Source: an uncultured Bacilli bacterium (GTDB lineage Bacteria > Bacillota_I > Bacilli_A > RF39 > UBA660). Taken from it: 15,086 nucleotides of DNA. The stretch's first letter is position 1. Every line of letters starts with the position of its first letter. Position numbers and translations under genes: made by a program. The DNA lies in the NCBI GenBank assembly GCA_947632275.1, contig CANROR010000024.1:1-15086 (forward strand). The letters run 5' to 3'. A model generated the notes under the pieces. The model searched no databases and was not told where the DNA came from. It saw only the letters and a program-made list of their open reading frames with translations. Of this stretch, positions 9,153 to 13,664 are shown in pieces.

Positions 9153-10316
9153 CTAATAATTATGGATTGTTTTAGTATTTTTTATTTTCAAAGCATTCTC
9201 TAAATTTGTACTATAATAATCAAATTCAGAATAATTATGGTCTACTAAAATTAGATGATCAGGTTGCCTTTTCCATTTAAAGTGTAATACTTCATTCCAA
9301 GTAGAATCTCCATCATGATAAGTAATGGTTAAACCATTATTTAAATCGCCTGACGCAATTTTTATTTTATCGCAAGTACTTTCACCATTACCGTCACTGA
9401 AAAAATATACAAATCCTTCATCAAAATCGATAATATAGTAATTATTATATTGGCCTCCATTATCTTTATAAGCATATATTCCTGAATTACCATTTTTGAC
9501 ATTTTCTTTATCATTGGTGGAATATGAAACTGATTGTTTTTGCTCTTCACCTTGCTTATCTTTTTCATCAACTTTATTATCACTTTCATCTATTTGATTA
9601 TCTACTTTATTATCTTCTTTTTCAGGAGCCAATAAAGAAATTTCTATATTACTAACACCTAAATAACGCAAAGTAAGTTCATATTTTTCTATATTTTTAG
9701 CATTATAGTATCCTTCAGATTCGCCAATATCTACATTAAAGCCATAACTTTGACATTCTTCGACATATTTGTTAAATTCAGTCATGTTAGTTTCGCCAAG
9801 ATGGACAATAAAAGTTTCTTCATTATTCCAAGATATTTTACCAATTTTTGATTTAGGAACTGGTAATTTAGTACTCAATCCCTTAGTTGGCCATTCAATT
9901 TCACTAAATTTTTCAGGAGCTTCAAGAGAGAGATATAATTCTTTATCACTGTAAACCAATCTTAATTCATAGCCTTCGGCATTAAAAGCTACATACGATG
10001 TACTTGTTTCTTCACTTTCAATATTATAATTTTCCGCGATACATTTATTTTTATATTCTTTAAAATCATCATCAGAAAATTTTATTATTGTAATGCTTAA
10101 AGCCGTATCTAAATCTACTCCAATTTCCCCATAAGTTTTTGATGGTTCAGGAATGAGGTTACCTAATTTTAAATTAGACCACACAATATCTTTATAGTCT
10201 TTTTTAGCATCATTAACTCGAATTATTATAAAAGCAATTGTTAAAACTAAAATTAAAGTTATTACCAAAATAATAATTTTATATTTTTTTATAAATTCTA
10301 GTAATTTATTTTTCAT
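9153..10316 (-). CDS. Membrane-anchored protein with tandem DUF6591-like domains
   Basis: 387 residues from ATG 10316. A longer frame opens at TTG 10334, but AAGGAG at 10326-10331 lies 9 nt before ATG 10316 and would fall inside that longer frame, so the ATG is chosen. One TM helix (about 13-34) anchors an outer part. Two related domains follow (about 45-136 and 141-233), each with an N-terminal W-x(5-7)-L-P/I-P motif, a Phe-x-x-Tyr-x-x-x-Cys segment, a G-Y-E-L or K-Y-E-L strand and an ending L-x-A-P-E-K. The second fits my memory of DUF6591 (W-P...LP-P start, YVEECQSYGF). A charged Lys/Asp/Glu linker (about 234-265) leads to a C-terminal domain of about 115 residues rich in Tyr and Asp that I do not recognise. 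First of four same-strand genes ending in the M26 protease. Function unknown. Confidence 0.8.
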   Translation of the reverse strand: MKNKLLEFIKKYKIIILVITLILVLTIAFIIIRVNDAKKDYKDIVWSNLKLGNLIPEPSKTYGEIGVDLDTALSITIIKFSDDDFKEYKNKCIAENYNIESEETSTSYVAFNAEGYELRLVYSDKELYLSLEAPEKFSEIEWPTKGLSTKLPVPKSKIGKISWNNEETFIVHLGETNMTEFNKYVEECQSYGFNVDIGESEGYYNAKNIEKYELTLRYLGVSNIEISLLAPEKEDNKVDNQIDESDNKVDEKDKQGEEQKQSVSYSTNDKENVKNGNSGIYAYKDNGGQYNNYYIIDFDEGFVYFFSDGNGESTCDKIKIASGDLNNGLTITYHDGDSTWNEVLHFKWKRQPDHLILVDHNYSEFDYYSTNLENALKIKNTKTIHNY

Positions 10317-10360
10317 TATACTTCTCTCCTTCAAAAAAAATGCTATTTGTTCTATTAATC

Positions 10361-10369
10361 ATTATAACA
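10361..10369 (-). promoter_or_regulatory. Extended -10 promoter of the DUF6591-like gene
   Basis: Minus strand reads TGTTATAAT (TATAAT 10361-10366 with TG one base upstream), about 45 nt before ATG 10316. The -35 region is poor, as expected for an extended -10 promoter. The same TTGTTATAAT string recurs at two other promoters in this window. Confidence 0.6.
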
Positions 10370-10422
10370 AAAAATGAAATAAAATTGTTATCTTTAAAAA
10401 ATAATTTATTGCATTTTAATTT

Positions 10423-10453
10423 AAAATAAAAAATCTAGTATATTTTACTAGAT
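10423..10453 (-). terminator. Intrinsic terminator downstream of tRNA-Trp
   Basis: A perfect 8-bp inverted repeat (10433-10440 with 10446-10453, loop 5 nt) followed on the minus strand by a run of T, an A, then TTTT. It lies 38 nt past the tRNA-Trp 3' end. The stem is AT-rich, so it may be leaky. A second palindrome (10467-10480, TCGCTATATAGCGA) sits between it and the tRNA and could form an additional hairpin. Confidence 0.6.
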
Positions 10454-10490
10454 AATATATGATAAATCGCTATATAGCGAACAATTGTTT

Positions 10491-10566
10491 TGGCAGGGGT
10501 AGCAAGACTTGAACTCACGACATTCGGTTTTGGAGACCGACGTTCTACCAACTGAACTATACCCCT
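10491..10566 (-). tRNA. tRNA-Trp (anticodon CCA)
   Basis: 76-nt cloverleaf read on the minus strand: acceptor stem AGGGGTA/TACCCCT, D arm GTTC/GAAC, anticodon stem TCGGT/ACCGA around loop CTCCAAA (anticodon CCA at 34-36), T arm GTGAG/CTTGC with loop TTCAAGT, discriminator G, encoded CCA. It decodes UGG only. Flanked by its own promoter (10607-10635) and a terminator, so it appears to be a monocistronic unit. Confidence 0.96.
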
Positions 10567-10606
10567 AAAAAGCTTCATTTAAATATATTTTAAACAAAGC
10601 TATTTT

Positions 10607-10635
10607 ATTATAACAATTTTATTTTTATTTTGCAA
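10607..10635 (-). promoter_or_regulatory. Strong promoter for tRNA-Trp
   Basis: TTGCAA (10630-10635), exactly 17 nt, then TATAAT (10607-10612) with TG one base upstream (TTGTTATAAT). The -35 hexamer begins directly after the TAA stop of the upstream gene. The tRNA 5' end is about 35 nt further downstream. Confidence 0.75.
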
Positions 10636-11631
10636 TTATAATGAGCAAGTTCCATATACACCAAAGAAATTCATGACAAGTTCTAATAATATAGGAATAA
10701 AGAATATCATAACCGCATATATGAATCTTTTAATCGTTGTTTGAGTAGCTTTTTTCAAGGCATCTTGATCTTGAGCCACAATGGCTTTAACAAAATCCGC
10801 CGTACTTAAACCTACCAAAGCAATAATTGCCGCATAACGAATTATTTCTAAAGCTAGTTGTAACCAATACGCGGGAAAATTAGCATCATCTGGATCACCT
10901 AATAAGCCACTACAATCCATATCAGAATAGCCATAGTCACTATCAAATTGATAATCGCTATCCGTGGATCCAACATAACCGCTTGGTTTAATTTCTTTCC
11001 CATCACTATCTAATAAACCACCAGTTGATTCATCAACATCTGTTCGATAATCAACATCGGTATAAACATCTGTTCTCTTGTATGCAATAGCCCCAGATTT
11101 ACTAACACTGTCTACACTATAATACGTATTATAGGTAACAGAATTTTTAGTAACATTAGTCTGTGAGGCTAAATAAATCGAATCTGGACACATTGTACTT
11201 GCTTTTAAATTAAAACTTGCTAAATCTACCCCATATAAAGTGCCATCGGCCAATGTACCTTCTGCAAAATAATTAAGCGGCGATTGAGGTGCTTCAAAAT
11301 TTCCTATCATAAGATCGGTATATAAAGTATTATTTGGTACTTTTAAAATCATATGAAATTTAAAATCGTCTATGCCAATACTTATATAAGAAAATGGTTT
11401 ATTATCTCCATTACTTTCGTATTTACAATAGGTGCCATTTACAATTTCTTTTTTTCGGCTTTCATTACTGCCATTGTATATAGAACACATACTAGCTCTA
11501 GCATCCGAAAATTTACCAGCAGTAAAGCCATCAATACCTTTACAACGCGTATCCAAATCAACGGCTTTTACATTATTAATAATTACACACCAGAAAGATA
11601 TAAATAAAATAAGCATTGCTAATTTTTTCAT
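10636..11631 (-). CDS. Secreted protein with C-terminal T4SS-pilin-like (TrbC/VirB2-type) membrane hairpin
   Basis: 331 residues from ATG 11631; a TTG at 11640 directly abuts the AGTGAG ribosome binding site, so the ATG 9 nt downstream is preferred. Signal peptide about 1-23 (Val-Lys-Ala cleavage). The outer region of about 220 residues has Cys at 30, 49, 69, 148 and 240 and a Ser/Asp/Tyr/Gly-rich stretch (about 190-240); no known fold recognised. The C-terminal 80 residues form two hydrophobic helices (about 255-282 and 303-326) around a polar loop with D-F-V-K-A-I, D-Q-D-A-L-K-K-A and K-R-F motifs, closely resembling pilin-like T4SS/conjugal proteins of the TrbC/VirB2 type that occur widely in Firmicutes and Mollicutes. 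Such pilins are usually about 100 residues, so the large N-terminal ectodomain is unusual. No other secretion genes are adjacent. Role unknown. Confidence 0.75.
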   Translation of the reverse strand: MKKLAMLILFISFWCVIINNVKAVDLDTRCKGIDGFTAGKFSDARASMCSIYNGSNESRKKEIVNGTYCKYESNGDNKPFSYISIGIDDFKFHMILKVPNNTLYTDLMIGNFEAPQSPLNYFAEGTLADGTLYGVDLASFNLKASTMCPDSIYLASQTNVTKNSVTYNTYYSVDSVSKSGAIAYKRTDVYTDVDYRTDVDESTGGLLDSDGKEIKPSGYVGSTDSDYQFDSDYGYSDMDCSGLLGDPDDANFPAYWLQLALEIIRYAAIIALVGLSTADFVKAIVAQDQDALKKATQTTIKRFIYAVMIFFIPILLELVMNFFGVYGTCSL

Positions 11632-11655
11632 TTTTATCAACTCACTTATATTTTT

Positions 11656-11664
11656 ATTATAACA
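11656..11664 (-). promoter_or_regulatory. Extended -10 promoter of the pilin-like gene
   Basis: TGTTATAAT on the minus strand (TATAAT 11656-11661), about 25 nt before ATG 11631, giving a short leader. No convincing -35. It shares TTGTTATAAT with the promoters at 10361 and 10607. Confidence 0.6.
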
Positions 11665-11700
11665 AAGATGCGAGAAAAAAACTACAAATTTGTCTAATAC

Positions 11701-11741
11701 TTGTAAATACTAACTAAAGTTTTCATATTATACAATAGGTG
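11701..11741 (+). promoter_or_regulatory. Possible promoter and ribosome binding site of the SleB/CwlJ-like gene
   Basis: AGGTG at 11737-11741 is a good ribosome binding site, 7 nt before ATG 11749. TTGTAA (11701-11706) and TATTAT (11726-11731) are possible -35/-10 elements with a long 19-nt spacer; TACAAT at 11731-11736 is an alternative -10. The promoter assignment is weak. Confidence 0.35.
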
Positions 11742-11748
11742 AAATTTT

Positions 11749-12171
11749 ATGATTATTAACTATACTAGCACGGATTTGGATTTACTAGCTAGAATAATGC
11801 GAGCCGAAGCTTTAGGTGATGGTGATCTAGGTATGTTGATGGTTGGTAATGTGGTTGCTAATCGCGTTCTTGCCGATTGCTTAACTTTTAAAAATGTTAA
11901 TTCATTATATGATGTTATTTATCAAAAAAATCAATTCAGTGGTACTCAAAATTCTTTATTTTATGGCAGTGCTACGACAACCGAAAAACAACTAGCCAAA
12001 AGAATCTTGATGGGGGAATATTATTATCCGGCCACCAATGCTTTATGGTTTTATGCTCCCAGTGGCGGTGCTAGTTGTAAACAAACTTGGTATGATCAAG
12101 ATCTAGCCGGCCGTTTTAAAAGTCATTGCTTTTATAATCCCGATCCTGGTGTCTGTAAACAATTACATTAA
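11749..12171 (+). CDS. SleB/CwlJ-family cell wall hydrolase
   Basis: 140 residues forming a single Hydrolase_2-type domain: LLARIMRAEALGDG at the N terminus with the expected catalytic Glu20, then a V-x-N-V-V-A-N-R-V helix (32-40), F-K-N-V-N-S-L-Y-D-V-I-Y-Q (47-59), Q-F-S-G, and a C-terminal A-L-W-F-Y-A-P segment. Family members cleave peptidoglycan, in spore formers often the muramic-lactam cortex. Like CwlJ (about 140 residues) it has no signal peptide and no peptidoglycan-binding domain. Cys at 44, 109, 127 and 136. It is the only clear plus-strand gene here, divergent from the pilin-like gene and converging on the Cys-rich gene with overlapping stops. Whether it acts on spores or on vegetative wall cannot be told; no other sporulation gene is in view. 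Confidence 0.88.
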   Translation: MIINYTSTDLDLLARIMRAEALGDGDLGMLMVGNVVANRVLADCLTFKNVNSLYDVIYQKNQFSGTQNSLFYGSATTTEKQLAKRILMGEYYYPATNALWFYAPSGGASCKQTWYDQDLAGRFKSHCFYNPDPGVCKQLH

Positions 12172-12794
12172 AATCTTTTTATTCTAGTTAATTGATAATC
12201 TTCTAAATTTTTACTTTGGTATTTTAAATAGGCTTCATTATATAAAGTTCTTAAGTTGTTAACCATATCAAGATATATAGCTAAAGCTTTATCATAATCA
12301 TGCATTTCGACATAAGCTCCAAAAGGAACAAAGTAATTTTCTAAAATATTTGTGCATATTTTTTCCCTATTTTCATCTCTTTCGATTTCTATGGCCAAAA
12401 GTTTACCTAATATATCGTAAAAGGTTAAAAATTCATTATAAATATTACTATTTGGTAAAATATTAAGCCAAAATTCTTGAACTAATTCATAATAAAATAA
12501 AGCTTTTTCATTCTTTAAAGTATTTTTAACCACTGTGGCAATATAATACATCGCGGGATCATAACCCCGAATACTTTCAAAAGCTTTTTTGATATCTTTT
12601 ATGGAGCGACTACGATCATCTCTTTGATAAGAACAGGAATCATCAAAAGCTAAATTCTTACGAGTATGAATTTGGCAACGACAACCCCGATGATTAGTTG
12701 ATTTTAAATCATAATTTTGACACATACCACAACGCCCCCGATAGTAATTTATATCATTATGAAAATGGGAATCAAAACTACCTTTAATGTGCAT
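12168..12794 (-). CDS. Hypothetical protein with N-terminal Cys/His cluster
   Basis: 208 residues from ATG 12794, chosen because GAGGTG lies 6 nt upstream; a GTG at 12803 would sit inside that site. No family recognised. Residues 10-54 hold His10, His12, Cys22-x2-Cys25, His35, Cys38-x-Cys40, His43 and Cys54, suggesting a small zinc-binding or redox module. The rest (about 65-208) is predicted mostly helical with no signal peptide or membrane helix, so it is probably cytoplasmic. Its stop overlaps that of the convergent hydrolase gene (shared 12168-12171). A hairpin in the leader can hide the ribosome binding site. It follows the DNPH1-like gene on the same strand, with a 57-nt gap. Confidence 0.75.
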   Translation of the reverse strand: MHIKGSFDSHFHNDINYYRGRCGMCQNYDLKSTNHRGCRCQIHTRKNLAFDDSCSYQRDDRSRSIKDIKKAFESIRGYDPAMYYIATVVKNTLKNEKALFYYELVQEFWLNILPNSNIYNEFLTFYDILGKLLAIEIERDENREKICTNILENYFVPFGAYVEMHDYDKALAIYLDMVNNLRTLYNEAYLKYQSKNLEDYQLTRIKRF

Positions 12795-12820
12795 AAAAAA
12801 CACCTCACATTTTGTGAGAT
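12795..12820 (-). promoter_or_regulatory. Hairpin plus U-run overlapping the ribosome binding site
   Basis: In minus-strand RNA, 12820-12813 pairs with 12809-12802 (8 bp, one G-U, AAA triloop). The 3' arm contains the GAGGU of the ribosome binding site, and it is followed by G and six U directly before AUG 12794. It has the form of an intrinsic terminator for the upstream gene and also of a translation-blocking hairpin. Confidence 0.5.
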
Positions 12821-12851
12821 ATTTTAAGTCAAAAATCGCAATAAGTCAATT

Positions 12852-13268
12852 TTATTTAATTTTTAATTCTTCCATGACTTCTTTAATTTTAATAATTAAA
12901 TCATTTAAGTCCGTGTAAGGAATTTTTAAAAAATTACTATTGCCCTTGATTAAACCCGAAATATTTTTATCTATTTCATAACAACAAATTATTTTTTTCT
13001 TTAAACTTTCGGCATAAGCTAGTTCATAACCAACACCTAGTGAAGGAATAGTTATATCGGCAACAACTAAATCACATTGTTTTAACCACTCAATATCACG
13101 AGCATATATTTCTTCATCTTTAATTGCCTCGCCAGCGTTTGTTAAATTTACATCCCCAATATGTTTGGTTAATACTTCACCATATTCTTCTAAACAATTA
13201 ATTATTTCGGCATAATCATAGACTTTGTCGCGGCCCCCACGAATAGCACCCGCAAAATAAATTTTCAT
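12852..13268 (-). CDS. DNPH1/Rcl-type 2'-deoxynucleoside 5'-phosphate N-hydrolase
   Basis: 138 residues. This family belongs to the nucleoside 2-deoxyribosyltransferase fold and cleaves the N-glycosidic bond of deoxynucleoside monophosphates to base and deoxyribose 5-phosphate, in nucleotide salvage or pool cleaning. Visible: I-Y-F-A-G-A-I-R-G-G-R (3-13) with Tyr4 and the phosphate-binding loop, Y-G-E-V-L-T-K-H (29-36), R-D-I-E-W-L (57-62) with Asp58, and P-S-L-G-V-G-Y-E (75-82) with the nucleophile Glu82. The Asp-to-Glu spacing of 24 equals that of the mammalian enzyme. The start is set at ATG 13268, where homology begins; ATGs at 13274 and 13277 and a TTG at 13325 are in frame, and none has a strong ribosome binding site. 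Cytoplasmic. Neighbours give no pathway context. Confidence 0.88.
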   Translation of the reverse strand: MKIYFAGAIRGGRDKVYDYAEIINCLEEYGEVLTKHIGDVNLTNAGEAIKDEEIYARDIEWLKQCDLVVADITIPSLGVGYELAYAESLKKKIICCYEIDKNISGLIKGNSNFLKIPYTDLNDLIIKIKEVMEELKIK

Positions 13269-13548
13269 AAGCATCATCAATAATATTTTACCATTAATTT
13301 CAAATATTAAACTAATTTTTTGCAAATAAAAAGCTCTTTATTAAAAAACTAAAATTCAATCAAAAAAAGGAAATCAATGATTTTATTGATGTTTGAATGG
13401 TTAAATTGAAAAACAATAAATTAATTTATAGTATAAACAAGTAAAAAAACAACGAATCAATGGACAATGGCTCCAATTGCCAAACCCCAATGATTCGTTT
13501 TCTAATAAAAATAATTAAAAACCCGTTTTTACAGGTGAAATTTTCAAC
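13269..13548. other. Structured intergenic region between the DNPH1-like gene and tRNA-Thr
   Basis: About 280 nt with no convincing gene. It holds the terminator at 13442-13499 and a second imperfect inverted repeat at 13354-13398 (outer ATTCAA/TTGAAT, inner ATCAAT/ATTGAT at 13373-13378 and 13385-13390). On the minus strand the inner hairpin is followed by TTCC and a T-run. A TATACT near 13430 could be a -10 for the DNPH1-like gene, without a good -35. Confidence 0.5.
13442..13499 (-). terminator. Intrinsic terminator after tRNA-Thr
   Basis: AACGAATCA (13451-13459) pairs perfectly with TGATTCGTT (13491-13499); after one A-A mismatch the stem continues as TGG/CCA. An inner TGGC/GCCA hairpin fills the loop. 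On the minus strand the stem is followed by G and seven T. It lies about 50 nt past the tRNA and would end the thrS/tRNA-Thr transcript. On the plus strand it is followed by only TTTT, so the minus strand is favoured. Confidence 0.75.
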
Positions 13549-13622
13549 TGGTGCCGATTACCAGAATTGAACTGATCTCTGATGCTTACCATGCATCTGT
13601 ACTACCACTGTACTAAATCGGC
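13549..13622 (-). tRNA. tRNA-Thr (anticodon GGU)
   Basis: 74-nt cloverleaf on the minus strand: acceptor GCCGATT/AATCGGC, D arm GTAC/GTAC with a short loop AGTGGTA, anticodon stem GATGC/GCATC around loop ATGGTAA (anticodon GGT at 34-36), four-base variable loop AGAG, T arm ATCAG/CTGGT with loop TTCAATT, discriminator A, encoded CCA. It lies 42 nt behind the stop of thrS, the synthetase that charges it. The unusually short D loop and A at position 32 are mild oddities. Confidence 0.92.
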
Positions 13623-13628
13623 ATGTAA

Positions 13629-13656
13629 GTATTATATCATACTTTAGATATAATAC
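13629..13656 (-). promoter_or_regulatory. 10-bp perfect dyad with extended -10 between thrS and tRNA-Thr
   Basis: GTATTATATC (13629-13638) and GATATAATAC (13647-13656) are perfect inverted copies with an 8-nt loop. The minus strand carries TGATATAAT (TATAAT 13631-13636), an extended -10 ending about 8 nt before the tRNA 5' end. It may be the tRNA-Thr promoter, an RNA hairpin marking thrS mRNA 3' end processing, or both. Confidence 0.5.
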
Positions 13657-13664
13657 CTATTTTT

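Noticed and set aside
9362..9954. Short open frames on both strands inside the DUF6591-like gene
   Set aside because: Low-complexity shadows of the longer, ribosome-binding-site-supported gene.
10317..10334. TTG start for the DUF6591-like protein
   Set aside because: It would place the strong AAGGAG site inside the coding region; ATG 10316 is correctly spaced behind that site.
11353..11662. Two plus-strand open frames of 76-84 codons
   Set aside because: Antisense to the signal peptide and ectodomain of the pilin-like gene; no ribosome binding site or recognisable product.
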